The position numbers were made by a program, and so were the translations under genes. Under the pieces are notes generated by a model, which had not been told where the DNA came from, did not search any database, and saw only the letters and a list, made by a program, of their open reading frames with translations. From assembly GCA_017311315.1 (NCBI GenBank), contig CM029647.1:9505077-9569076 (forward strand): a stretch of DNA of 64,000 bases. Reading direction: 5' to 3'. The first letter of the stretch is position 1. Every line of letters begins with the position of its first letter. This DNA comes from Dendrocalamus latiflorus. Lineage: Eukaryota > Streptophyta > Magnoliopsida > Poales > Poaceae. Below are positions 1-11,820 of the stretch, one piece after another.

Positions 1-3000
1 TAAGACATCTTCCAAAGCTTTACAATTTAAAATAGAAGAAACCCCATCAAGTGTTATCTGACCACATTCCTGTATATATATCGAACAAACATGCTGTCCA
101 TAAGAGATGGGGTTTAGAAGATGTCTACGATTTCAGCCGTAAATTAGAGTATTCAAAATTTACAGTGTGTACTTGAAAAACATTGAAAACCTAATTAATC
201 TGAAAAACAACAAATATAAAAATTTACTGGTGAAGGAACTGCAATTCTAGGTGCTGATGCATAAAATATGGACATGCTTTTTTTGGGGTTCTATTGGCAA
301 TATTTTTTAAGAGAGCTTTATACAGCACCACTAGGAGCGCATCCTGGTGGATATAGAGATATTAGCAACTGAAACCCACAATTTTGATTTTAAACGAAAA
401 ACTATTGATATAAAGTACCGAAACATAAATATAATTTACCCAAATGTCCCATGTAAAACTTACAGTTAGTGCATACCTCAAGGTGTAAACATGTCAAGTT
501 TGGCCACCCGGACGAGATTATCTCTTGAGAGTCTGTTGATCAAGAAATACTCAAATTTACAACATCACAAGTGGATCCACATATTGCATGAAAGTAAACT
601 TACTGTAGTCAAGGAGTTTGCAACCAGACAGCGAAAGTTCAACTAAATTACAATTCTGTATAAGGACTGTCAAGTCATCGTTTGTGATCCATGGAGTAAC
701 CCACTCGAGACGTAATATTCTTAACGCTGGTGCCATTGTTTGAAAGCTAAATGAAGTTAAACTGCCAAGACAATATTGCAGGCAAAGCACCTGAAGATTT
801 ATACAGGATTCGAATAGATTTCTTACAACTCTGTCAGAGATCACCTGGATGTACATCATCCGATTATTAAAGAGGGAAAGGCACAAGTAGTTTTCTTGAT
901 TAACATATTGTGCAGAGTAGGGAGTAGGGACACACCTGAAATCTAAGAACTAAAGACTCAAGAAATGGGCAAATGTCAGGAAGAGCATGCAGGATATTTT
1001 CCGCTAATGTTGTGCCGAGGCCAACTGTCATCTTCCTTACTTTACTAAAAGAAGAAATAAGGTCTTCAATTCGAGTGGGGCAAAATGCCCAGCCCATTTC
1101 GACATCCTCCAAACAGCAAGTACTGGTTATCTCCTGTAGAAAATCTCCATACTTGTTACCACTCATGGATTCTACTTCACTGTGTTCAGACAGCAGGTTA
1201 CGACATCCAGCTGTTTTCAGACAGCTCAAATTATAATTTCTTCGTATAAGTGGCGCTAATGATACCATAGAAACCTGCAATTTTTATGGCCAGAAATGAA
1301 ATAAGCATTATATATCAAAATGGAGCATGGCGATGGTTCTGTTGTGGCATAACAACTACAGAAGTCAAGAAACATGAATCAGCACTACACTTTTGAAGCT
1401 TGTCCTTTGCAGCCATCAAAGCAACAAAGGTGATTGTTTTCTCATTCAAACATAAAAGCAGAAAAGTTCATCATCAGAATCCTATAATTCTATCATAACT
1501 GAAGATTATATAATTACTTAATTAGGATAATAAATATTTTTTCCATTGACCAGAATATAGTTCAAACAGATAATCATACCGCAGTCTCCGAAATATCAAG
1601 ATACTCAAGAGAAGAGCCGATAAAGTTGCAGAGAGCGTCATCTGTAAGTGATGTCTCCCTTAAGCATAAGAACTTCACGATATTCATATTACTCATTAGC
1701 TGGGACATAGCAGCACAACCAATACCTACACATAGATAAATTTATATTACCCAGATTCATCATGCTAAGCTACTGCAGAGTAAAGTGAATAAAACAAGCA
1801 TGCCGTCATACTTCTGCTGTCCTAAAGAAGTTATGATCTGCTTAGTTGTGGAGAAAGCTTGGACACGAAACAAAAGTATGATGTTTACCTTTGCAGCCAT
1901 CCAGAATCAATTCTTGCATCCTAAAAGCCATAACATAAGTATGTTCATCCTTGTGGTCAGGGAAGCTGTCAGAAGGATTGAAAGTACATAGCGTTTGAAT
2001 TGAGTGATTTCCAAAAGAAGTATAAGAAAGAACCATCGAATGGATCTTTGTACACTTCAGCAGTAGTGCAGATATACCATCATCTGTCAACAGGGTGCAA
2101 TTTCTAATGTTTATATAACAAAGAGAATTTTTCAGCACAAATATCTCCGACAAGTCCACATCTGCACACACACAAACACTCGGTTACAAAATTGCAAATA
2201 ATCATATGCATAATTATAGAGGAGATAATAAGCACAGAGCTTTTTTCCCCTACCAGTAATATCATTTCTGCCTTCCAATGTCAATTTTGATATATTTGAG
2301 AAAACTGAGTTCATTGGGGTGTCATATGATGGGTCTTGCACATGATATCTTGTTGGATTTGGATTTATTCCACCTCGTCCTTCAAATCTAGAAGAGATAA
2401 TAGAATACTTGGGTATTATAACACTCGTATCAATAGTCAAATCAATTTCATTAATCCACAGACATTTCAGTAACAGATATAGCAAATCTTCAAATTGGAA
2501 TAGCAAACAATAGGAAGCTCTGAATGTCCTCAATTCCGGAAATGCCAAGTTCAACCAGTCAATTGCTGCACCGAAATGCACATTTGGACATTTCGAAAGA
2601 TCCACCATGTGTACATTTCTAAATGACAAGGTTTTAACAGCCTTCTCCAGCTCATTGCAAAGGATGAAATTTCGGTAATCAACCCGGGAGTATGAACTTA
2701 ATATCCTTCTCTTAAATGCAGCATCCAGATCAGTGGGGAGCACTGATATGTACAAGAATTCAGTAGTTAATTGCGGACAACCCGAAAGCACTATTTTCTG
2801 CAAAATAAAATCATCATCTGTGAAAAATACACAGAGTGCATGATCTGCTATGGACAATGAAGGACCACATGCCAATTTTGCAATGCGGGATAAGATTATG
2901 TCAATCGTCACAACAAAAATATCTCGGAGCACATGAAGCTTGTAAAAATACTTAAGTCAACCTAAAGCTTTTCATAAGTCCCATAAGATGGAACCTATAT

Positions 3001-6000
3001 ATACGAAAGTAAAGCGTATAATTTACTTATTTTTCCAACAGCTGATCAGATAAAAGTAACTAGGCAGCCATTCAAACATGGAAATATATGAAGAAGTTGC
3101 AGCGCAGTTTGCGTATGGTATGCTCATGTAAAAAAGTAGTACTACAATTTTGTGAGGCAACAAGAGCTAAAGAACCAACCCTAAAGACCATGAATGCTAG
3201 ATGATTCAAATGTATCAGTGTATCACAGCAATATTATACAACAGAAGTGGCTTCAAAGGAAAACCTTAGAATATTCTGTTATTCGAATACGGTAACTCTC
3301 CAAGTTGTCATTAGGAATGGCAAACAGTAGATTTTGCAAACTGTCCTTGAGCAGATTAAGAATTGTGCATACGATGGTGTTTCCAAATTCAGCCCAGTTT
3401 CTCTTTGTTCCTACAAATATGGTTCAGGAATCAGGACATAATGCATGAAAGGATGTGTAACGTAGAGAAAGATCAAACATGACATCTGCATAACACAATT
3501 GTGCATTATCAGTTTATCACTTAAATGCTCCTGACCAAGTAGTTATACCTGCCGCAAATCCCAAAGGTAAAAGGCATATCTTCACCTGCAGAAAAAGTTC
3601 AGGTGAAAAGATATACTGATACACATAAATCAACATGGCCAACCATGTGACAAACTAATAGTACTACAAATGTGTGTGCATAGTCAATAAAGATGCCAAG
3701 GAGGCAGCAAGAATTCGATGCTACAAGTCAGGAAATAGTTATATATAGGTTGCAGGGAGGTGTACCTTGCTAAGAAGACAAAGCTGGCTATCTACTAAGT
3801 TGGGGAGCAGTTGTTCACAGGGCCGCATATTTTCGGAAATCCAATATAAAATTGCTTCACACAATTGCTTTTCACTGGGCAAAGGTCAGCAAATCATTTT
3901 TCAGTGTTAGAGGGGAAAGAATAGCAATCTGGCTATGGAATAACACTGACAATACAAATAAACAAACCTATCCACAGTAAGATGCGGGCATTCAATGGTA
4001 GAACATAACAAATCATAAGGTATTTTAGCAAACGACCTCCTGGAGATAACCTGTACCTGCATGGGATTTCACACAGCAGTAATTATACACGAACTACATT
4101 TCATGCCAGAGATATACTCATTGAAGGACAAATTGCCCTATTCTGCAAAGGCTTCCCATATGCACTTCTATTCAACTAGTAAGTTGGCCTCTCATCAATT
4201 AAGCATCATAATTTCTGACACTGGGAAGTCTTTATTCTGAACAATGTCAGAGAAGCAAGACATGCTAGGTGATATGTTTTACCTCTAAACAATCAGCAAA
4301 GAAGTCATCAGAAATGCCAAACGTTTAACACAGAATAACTTATTTCACTTTGCATGACTAAAAAACATATTTCATTTAGGTAAAAAACAATGTCCAATCA
4401 TAAGTGCAGATTCAAAGCTTCAGTTCAGAAAGATCCTGTCTTGTTCAAAGTCTAGATAGGTTGTCGAAGTGTAACTTATTTCTGAATGGCAGAACTACAG
4501 AAGATGATTTGTTGTATAGATGTGATGTTACTTAGCATAAGCATCTCCACTTCAAGAAGCTAGGAAGACTGAAACCCATAAGGGTGAAATCATATCTTGC
4601 CTTTTCTCCCTAAAGAGTAAAAATCAGTGAGCCTTTTCTTCTTAAAAACTAGACACCCTTTTCTAAAATTTCAAACAATAATCATGAGTGCTGAAACCCA
4701 CAATTGTTCATCAATCTTAAACAGAGCACATGAAAATTCATCCAATCCCTACAGTTTCTGGAATGTTTCTATTTGAAACCTGCAAAGTCTTAAAATCAAT
4801 TGCGGGCAAGGAACATGTTTTATGAGGCTCACAAGTGGAAACTCCGAATGGAATAGGAGTAAAAACAAAAATAAACAAAAACTGCTAGTGGAATCAGCAA
4901 TGTATCGGCATATTAAACTGAAAAGGAAACATTGCAAGGAAACAAATTGTTCAAATAGTATGCAGAAAGATATCACAACATTGCAATGTAGTGTGTAGTA
5001 CCTACAAAATTCTGAGCTAAATATCCTGGGCATATATCTTGAACAAAAGTAACCCCTGCAACCATATCAAATGTCAACAAGCATACTTCAAGCATCGACT
5101 GGATTTTGTTATAAAAAAAAAGGTGTGACAAGGCCATCACAAAGAAAAAACACTCACCATGCTCTTGAGCAAAGTGCCAGATCTCAATCATGAAATCCAA
5201 TGGAACCAACAGGGAGGAACTTTGAGAGCCCATGGCACTGAACCACCTTTCACACTCCACTAGAAGGTTCTCAACAGCAAGAAACAGAGCACCCTGAAAT
5301 GAGAAATAACACCTGAGCATCGCAGACACAGACCGCACACCAAAGGTAATAGCGGCTAGGCACTAGCCTCAAATTAAGAAAAGTGCATGATCTAAATGGC
5401 CACCTAGCTCAAGGTTTCAGCTAGGCACCCTTTAATGGGACAGTTCATGGACGTAGCAGCACCAGACACTAGTACTGCAATGGGAGTTTTATTCACATTA
5501 CACAAAATTTCCGAAACATGGTAGATTTACTAAAGGTAAGCAAACTGGCCAAATAACTGTCTTGTATCAGCAACCACAACTTGTAAGTGCAGAAACGCCA
5601 CAAAACCAATGGCCGCACTAGGCACTAGCAACATCATCTCGAAGGCTACTGATAAGAACAAATATTAGACGGCAGAAACGTATTTGTATGCGGGACTGGA
5701 TACCTCCAATAGAGGGAGAAAGTTGTCGTGCGTGATCGCGAAACTCGTGGAAGGCTCAAACAGATGCCGCAGGACTTGTACAGCTGCTTCCAGGTTGCAG
5801 CTGATCCGCACATGCCCTCTACCCGATTCACTGCAGCCAGAGAAATTTAGCCCAATTGCTTGGGATTAAGAAGTAGAGAGGGCTTGGGTTTTTGCAGACC
5901 TGAAGCTGCCGCCGAGGAGAGCGCGGAAGTAGGAGGAGCTCTCGATTAGCCTGGATAGAATTATACGCCAGGGGATTAGACCAAAGGAGTCGATTGCCAA

Positions 6001-6217
6001 GGGACCAGAGAGACGAGAGGGCGCGCGCTTGCCTGTTCCGGTCGGCGCGAACCGCGACGGCCGGGGACGGGAGGGGGTGCAGGCTAGCGAGGTCGTAGGC
6101 GGAGATCGGCGGCGGTCGAGGCAAGGAGAGAGAGCCCGCGGTGGAGAAGGATGCGTTGGTGATCTCCAGGACCACCTCGTCGGGCGCGGCGTCTTCTCCG
6201 TCGGCGGCGAAGGCCAT
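1..6217 (-). CDS. FBL11: BTB/POZ and leucine-rich-repeat protein, FBL11 type (partial, 3' end outside window)
   Basis: I reconstruct 16 coding exons: 6217-6033, 5950-5900, 5830-5704, 5293-5158, 5055-5006, 4050(or 4056)-3968, 3874-3766, 3585-3549, 3410-3265, 2938-2254, 2161-1889, 1725-1580, 1274-936, 844-604, 532-477 and 69-1. All phases join to one open frame of about 911 residues. The start is the ATG at 6217 (MAFAADGEDAAP). An N-terminal BTB fold reads RNRLIESSSYFRALLGGSFS, followed by a BACK-like stretch (LLCSTIECPHLTVDSEKQLC) and then many F-box-type LRRs (for example LVELSLSGCKLLDY). BTB proteins of this kind are usually substrate adaptors for CUL3 ubiquitin ligases; that role is inferred from the family. 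Intron 1 has a GC donor (AG|GCAAGC). The name comes from remembered similarity to Arabidopsis FBL11. The choice between 4050 and 4056 as the exon 6 start is open, since both keep frame. Confidence 0.88.
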
Positions 6218-6325
6218 GGCTACCGTGTTTCGGCGATTGGCTGTCTCAATGTCAAGTCGGTCTCTACTTCTCGTCAAGTGGACACCTTATGAGGACTGGA
6301 CCGCGGTCGGACACAGGGACATTTA

Positions 6326-6582
6326 GGGCTTGTTTGGTTCATGACCAGAAGTTGCCTAGTCACAAATTAGGTGTGTCACAGTTTTTAGGTAGCTGTTTGG
6401 TTCACTGACGTAACTGTGGCATGCCACACTTTCTTAGCACCCAGCCCCACACGTCATAGACTCAGTTTCTTGTCAAACTTTGCCACAAGTGTGGCTTCGA
6501 TTTTGTTAACCACACTTTCTGTGGCAGCCACATATCGCCTAAGTTTAGGCATGGCAAAGTTAGGCACCAACCAAACAGGCCC
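6326..6582. mobile_element. Tourist-like (PIF/Harbinger) MITE
   Basis: A 257-bp element with terminal inverted repeats GGGCTTGTTTGGTT and AACCAAACAGGCCC. It is flanked by TTA at 6323-6325 and 6583-6585, the 3-bp target duplication typical of Harbinger-type MITEs. It has no coding capacity. It lies about 110 bp upstream of the FBL11 start codon, so it sits in that gene's promoter region. Confidence 0.88.
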
Positions 6583-6585
6583 TTA

Positions 6586-7025
6586 GGCCTAAGTCTAACT
6601 CTCACGAAACTGCATGTATTGTGTGTACTTCAAACTGTCCGTCAAATTTCATACTTTCAAAAGCAAAGGATCAACGACTGAGCAAAATTTTCCCACCGTA
6701 AAATATTTCGATCGATCTATCATGATGGCAGATAATTTACAGATGTTACGAAAAAGTAAAAGGTTTTGAACTCTTAATATGATTTTTTTTAGGAAAAAAC
6801 TCTTACTACGATTAAACCATAAGCATTTGATGTTATTAGATAACCTATCCAATTGTAAATGAGAAGAATAACTAAACCTAAACAAAAACTATAGTAAATT
6901 GAATCCAAATACAATTCTAATATATAGAATTATCTGAAAATTTTAATCGGATATTTCAAAAAAAAATAGTAAAAAAATAAAAACATATAGGTTTAAATTC
7001 TAATATATATATATAAAGCATTTTT
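6586..7025. other. AT-rich intergenic DNA
   Basis: AT-rich sequence with no supported gene. The open frames here are short, biased by composition and have no recognisable domain. Confidence 0.6.
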
Positions 7026-7376
7026 TGTACTCTTAGGAGTACATACTCCTACTTCTAATATACTACTTAAACGAATATTTTATATCTCTTTACCACTTTC
7101 GATATAATTAAATATTAATTCTAAGAAACTTCAATGTAACTTAGTTGAAAATTTTTTATCGAAGCCTTTTAGTTTTGTTATATACACTTTTTCATGTATA
7201 AAAAGAGTATATACATAAATTATGCTATAAATGTGGACTTTGATGAATTTTTTCGTAAAACTCACTTTAGTGTATTTTATAATCATTATTAAAGTATACT
7301 CAAATAGATAAAGAGATATAACAACACTATTAAAGGGGCATATTAGAAGTGGGAGTACGTACTCCTAGGAGTATAG
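7026..7376. mobile_element. MITE-like inverted-repeat element
   Basis: Arms of about 35 bp at 7027-7063 and 7340-7376 are inverted copies of each other, sharing TAGGAGTAC, TACTCC and ACTTCTAATAT in order. Each arm also contains its own small palindrome (ACTCCTAGGAGT in the right arm). The interior is AT-rich and non-coding. I could not identify a convincing target duplication, so the superfamily is not assigned. Confidence 0.6.
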
Positions 7377-7977
7377 AACATTGTATCTTGAAAATAAATG
7401 TTGATATTAAAAACATATAGGTGAACATAATTTCAAACCCTAAATAAGTACAATTGGATGTTATCTGGATCATTAATCGTTTAAATTCAAAGAAGGTAAG
7501 AAATGATCCCACGCCGTATATAAAAAACAACGCCTGTTAAGGTCTTATGTGGAACGTGGGAATTTTTCAAGGTACTTATGGGAATTGAACCGTTTCATGT
7601 GAGATTCTTATGTTCCAAATAAATTCTAGAGATACTAGTCTAGGTCAAATCTGAGTTATGGAAAATTGGGACTTGGAGGACGTACTAAGCTAGACCACAT
7701 CGTGTAATTGCACGAACCAACCAATCTAGTTTCATTCCTGGGATTTATGAAGACCACTCAAGCATATAGAGATTATCTAACAGAAAATACGGGAATGCAT
7801 CGAACAACCAACAAAAATGTCATGATAGTCTTCAATTTATTGCAGGATATATAGAAGAATGAACTTCTACATGACTGTCACATAAACTCGGTCGGTTTAC
7901 TCCTTATTTGTTTTTTTGCAGACTGTCGTCGTAAACATCCAACACTTATAAATGTGTAGCAGTAATTCGTGTGCAAC
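7377..7977. other. Intergenic DNA, 3' flank of root-cap gene A
   Basis: No gene is supported. The right part, close to 7977, must contain the 3' untranslated region and polyadenylation site of the minus-strand gene at 7978-9046. I saw no unambiguous signal beyond general AT-richness. Confidence 0.5.
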
Positions 7978-9046
7978 TTATTTCCTGTCGGTGACCATCG
8001 CAATGCCCGGGCCTTCGACGCTTGCACCGCTGCGGCGGCCAAACCGTGTGACGGCGCAGTCCGTCGAGAACAGGTCGGAGGAGACATAGTTGGCCGCGCC
8101 GCCCATGACCGGCATGTTCGCCGTGACGTTGAGCTTGTTGACGTAGTCGGAGCGGTAGGTCTGCCCGAGGACGCCATGCACGTTGTCGGTGAGGTCGTTG
8201 AACTTGAAGCCGAGGTCCAGGTGTGCAAGGCTGTCGTCCTCCGTCACGCCATAGTTGTGAATGCGAGAGTCCTCCGCCGTGATGGGCACAACGTTGGCCA
8301 TGATGCGGAACACGCCCTTGAGCTCCACCACGACGGTGTTGACACGCGCCGTCCTCGTGACGGACAGCGACGGCGCGGTGGCCGGCGCCCACCTGGCGCC
8401 GATGGCAGTGGGCAGGCTGACGCGCTCGTCGTCGAACGTGATGTCGAGGCGATCAGAAGCGGCGTTCCACTTGACAGTCTTGATGGCGCCGACGTAGAGG
8501 CGGTGGTGGGCGAAGCGGATGCCGAGGGCCTGGATCCATGTGAAGTCACGGTTCATGCTAGGGTTACGGTTACCGATGAAGTGGGCGTTGATGTGGAGGT
8601 CGGCATCAGAGACGATGCAGAAGTCCTTATCCTTCTTGCCGTGGAAGTAGAAGTTGTTGCCGTCGGCGCCGGTGAAGCGCGGGTCGCCGCACGACACGCC
8701 GGGGTAGAAGTCACACACTGCATACATGCATGCAAATTTTTTCGTGTACGTGTACACAGTAAAAACTCAGCATGGAAAACGGTTGCATGCATGTGCACTC
8801 ACGGCAGAATGTCTTGCAGCTGGGGCACTGGACGAGGCACTTGTGGGGGCAGCGGGCTGGGCAGGTGGCCATGCAGCCGGGCTTCTTCTTGTTGGTGTCG
8901 GAGCACGACAGCTGCGTGTTGCGGGTGGATGCCGCCTGGTTGACGACCGCAACGTTGCTGAGCGGCGACGAACCGGACTGCGCGGCGGCGGACGCCGCCA
9001 AGCACACCGCGACCACGCTCAAACCCACTATCACCGACGCCATCAT
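7978..9046 (-). CDS. Secreted root-cap-domain protein, copy A
   Basis: Two exons, 9046-8803 and 8717-7978, give 327 residues ending at TAA 7978-7980. The intron is phase 1 with a GTGAGT donor and a GCAG acceptor. The start ATG at 9046 opens a hydrophobic signal peptide (residues about 1-22, MMASVIVGLSVVAV). A Cys-rich segment follows (CMATCPARCPHKCLVQCPSC). The rest is a Root_cap domain beginning SCGDPRFTGADGNNFYFHGK and ending near LFSTDCAVTRF. Root_cap proteins are plant secreted or wall-associated proteins of unknown biochemistry, first noted in root cap cells. Family membership is from memory. Gene copy B, 5 kb away, has the same architecture and intron position. The coding DNA is very GC-rich, which creates long false open frames on the other strand. 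Confidence 0.87.
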
Positions 9047-9181
9047 CTCGCTAGTCGCCGCGCGCCGCCCGTACGTGCGCCGACGGCCGCACTAGCTAGG
9101 CTAGCTAGCTCGATCTTTGTTCAGCTAGCTGCGCGCGCGCGTGGTGGTTGTGTGGTCGAGGTCGTCGTGGGCTCAGGAATC

Positions 9182-9189
9182 TTATATAA
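9182..9189 (-). promoter_or_regulatory. Candidate TATA box of root-cap gene A
   Basis: TATATAAG reads on the minus strand about 136 bp upstream of the start codon at 9046, a normal spacing for a plant gene with a short leader. It lies in otherwise GC-balanced promoter DNA. The role is inferred from sequence and position only. Confidence 0.6.
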
Positions 9190-9840
9190 CGTTGTTCTTG
9201 AAGGCAAGCATGCATGCATATGGGCATATGGCTCGATCGATCGGTCGGTCTTCACCGGCGGAGGTGTACGTGTTAGAGATGGAGAGCCGTTGACATTGAC
9301 ATTTGGAGGAGGCTAGATTATTGGCTCAGCGACGGCATGCCTTTTCCTTGGTCATGCAGTAGAGTGATTACAAGGCTTAAGCAACATCCTAGTTAATTAA
9401 CGCTTGTAATGATGGCTGGCTAACTCGGTTAATTCTTTGACTACCAGCTTTCCAAACTTGGTGTAATGTTGTGGTACTATTTCGCTTGGTGTTCTTCACT
9501 AAAAAGAAAACGGCGTGCTTGCAATGAAGGAATTTCATGCAAATTCTATGAATTATCCTTGGAATCGCTCCATTTGATACGAGCTAAGAAGCAACAACCA
9601 CTTGATTAGTACATAGTTATTACTCTATTTTTGAATTATAGTGGTGGTATATCTAATAACAGTGTACGATATATTAGTGCTTTGAATTAAGCAATTGCAT
9701 GACAATTGAAGAGGTAGCTCTTCTTATTGTTAGATCATGTGATGGTCGTGCATTTTGTTGATGATGAATAATTGACATTTTGTTTTATTAGAATTTGCAT
9801 TTATGAAAGTTCTGATCGATGCGCTTCTGTGATTGAGTTT
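9190..9840. other. Intergenic DNA upstream of root-cap gene A
   Basis: Promoter-distal sequence with no gene and no complete repeat that I can delimit. Confidence 0.5.
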
Positions 9841-11820
9841 TCAGGATAGCAAAACAACCACGTCTGGTAGTCCGATCGGCCATGTGATGGATGGTCTGAT
9901 CGACAGGTCCGAACGGTAGACTTCGACCACGTCAGCCTTCAACTACGGCATTTCGACCAAGGCAAAATAACTACGCCAGGCAATCAGTAGGCATCGACCT
10001 TGAACTATAAACCGGTCATGACCAACAGTGAACCAGTCATAGGTACAATACTTTTCGATGGTTGTAGCTATAGTACTTTTCGATGGTTATAGCTACAATG
10101 CTCTGTTGATAGTAGTAGACTTTACTGGTCGGTACTCGATAATCATATACTTTACTGGTCTGTACTCGATTGTCGTAGACTTTACTGATCAGTACTTGAT
10201 AGTCTAAGACCTTGTGATCGATTGTCATAGACTTCACGGTCTGTACTTGTAGACTTTATGGTCAGTACAAGTGGTTTAGTTCTTGTGATCTTCGAGTACT
10301 CGTGTTGGGTCAGTAGTTAACTGATCTGGTCATAGCGGTTGTCGGTGATACTCGGTACTTGGTGATCTATGATGCAGTGATTGGTTAGTGATCGGTAGCT
10401 ATAAACTTAGCGATCCGGTGTCTTGGTCATAGTGATCGGTACTTGGAAGTTGGTACTCGATGGTTCTGTGGTCGGTAGCGATGCGTATGTTTTCTCGAGT
10501 GTTCAGAGCGATAAATTTTCCCAAGTACTTATGGTTTCGAGTATTCGATGAACTAGCGACTGGTTTGTGCATAGCGGTCGTAACTGGTCATAATGGGAGA
10601 TCTGAGGTTGGTGTTGGATATTATGGCCATGGCTGATCTAGTTGATCTTGATGGATGGTTAACGGTGTGGTTTGTGCGTGTGGACTGATGACGGCCAAGT
10701 TGTGAAGAAATTGTGCTGGGTAAAACGTTATTGGTTCTTTGCATGTGTGGGTGGACGTGCAGACGATCATGGTCAGTGACGAGAAGGATCGGGACTAGGA
10801 TGGGAAGATCTAAGGTCCAGACGTTGAGGATGTCATACAAGGTGGTCGGGCTAACATTGAAGCACGTGGAGATTAAAAATGATGATTCGTGGAGAAGCTA
10901 CAGACGGTGCGGTCCTAAAGACTATGACATATGAGATGGATGATGTGAGATGAAGCTACAGGAGGTGCATTCCTGAAAGCTTCATCATGTGTAGAGTTAG
11001 GAGACAATCATTATTGGTAACGAGGAGGACTGGGACTCAGATAGGGAGATCCGAGGTCCAGACAGTTGAGGATGCCATACGAGATAGTCGAGCTAACGCT
11101 GGAGTACGTGGAGATCAAAGGTTGTGATTCGTGGTGAAACTACAGGCGGTGCGGTCCTAGAGACTTCGACACGTGAGATGGATGATACGAGATGAAGCTA
11201 CGGGAGGTGCGTTCCTGGAGGCTTCGTCAAGTGTAGAGTTAGGAGTTGTGGATGGAGTCAATAACTAAGAAGATTGAGAGATTGATTGAAACCCGTGTTC
11301 AGAAGGGTTTCGGGTCCCTTAGTTTCGGAAGAGATAATGTTTTGAGTCTGTGTTTGAGGTAGACATGGTTTGTAGCATTAACCTATAAAAGTAGGGAGAG
11401 GCTATGTGTTAACGTATGGTTTTTAGAGAATTTTGTGTAGGTTTTGAGAGAGACTTGTTTTAGGGCTTTCGTTGGGAAGGCTTTTAGGGGGTGCTTGTGA
11501 GGTGCTTTGTAAATCCACGGTAATCCAGCAATAAAGAACATCTTGAATCAATCTTGTCCGTGATTTGTTGAAGATTTCTGGTGATTACTATTAGAGCGAA
11601 GTGTACGACTACGTGCAAAGGTGATCGAGAGTTTCTGCTTTTGGATTGATTTTTCAGGTACGCTCAATCCGATAGAAGATTGAAGCTGAGTGATCTGACA
11701 AGCAGCAGAGCATCAAGTGTTCGATCAAGCGGTCGAAACCTTCATCGATTACTTAGAGATTTTAAAAAGCGGCGGCAATCATTCACCCTCTCTAATTGTG
11801 GTATTCTATCCTACACTTTT
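9841..11820. repeat. Degenerate LTR-retroelement-like repeat region
   Basis: Contains short degenerate direct repeats (variants of GTAGACTTTACTGGTC and GTACTCGAT at about 10100-10260) and a 241-bp tandem duplication. It ends in a stretch with AATAAAGAACATCTTGAATC (11531), followed by TTACTATTAGAGCGAAG (about 11587), which resembles the junction between an LTR and a Met-tRNA primer site in decayed form. No polyprotein is visible. The LTR interpretation is an inference from this layout. Confidence 0.4.
10762..11243. repeat. Two-copy 241-bp imperfect tandem duplication
   Basis: Unit 1 is about 10762-11002 and unit 2 about 11003-11243. The units stay aligned throughout: both contain GGTCCAGAC, a CGTGGAGAT segment, GGTGCGGTCCTA, GAGATGGATGAT and the end GTGTAGAGTTAGGAG. 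They differ by scattered substitutions and small indels. No long frame is shared, so this is a repeat rather than a gene. Confidence 0.75.

Noticed and set aside
5828..6277. 149-residue uninterrupted minus frame as a single FBL11 exon
   Set aside because: It reads through intron 1. The BTB sequence appears only in another frame after removal of 6032-5951.
7969..9316. Long plus-strand frames (up to 324 residues) over root-cap gene A
   Set aside because: They are antisense shadows in very GC-rich coding DNA, low in complexity, with no known domain. The minus-strand frame has a signal peptide, Cys pattern and Root_cap domain.
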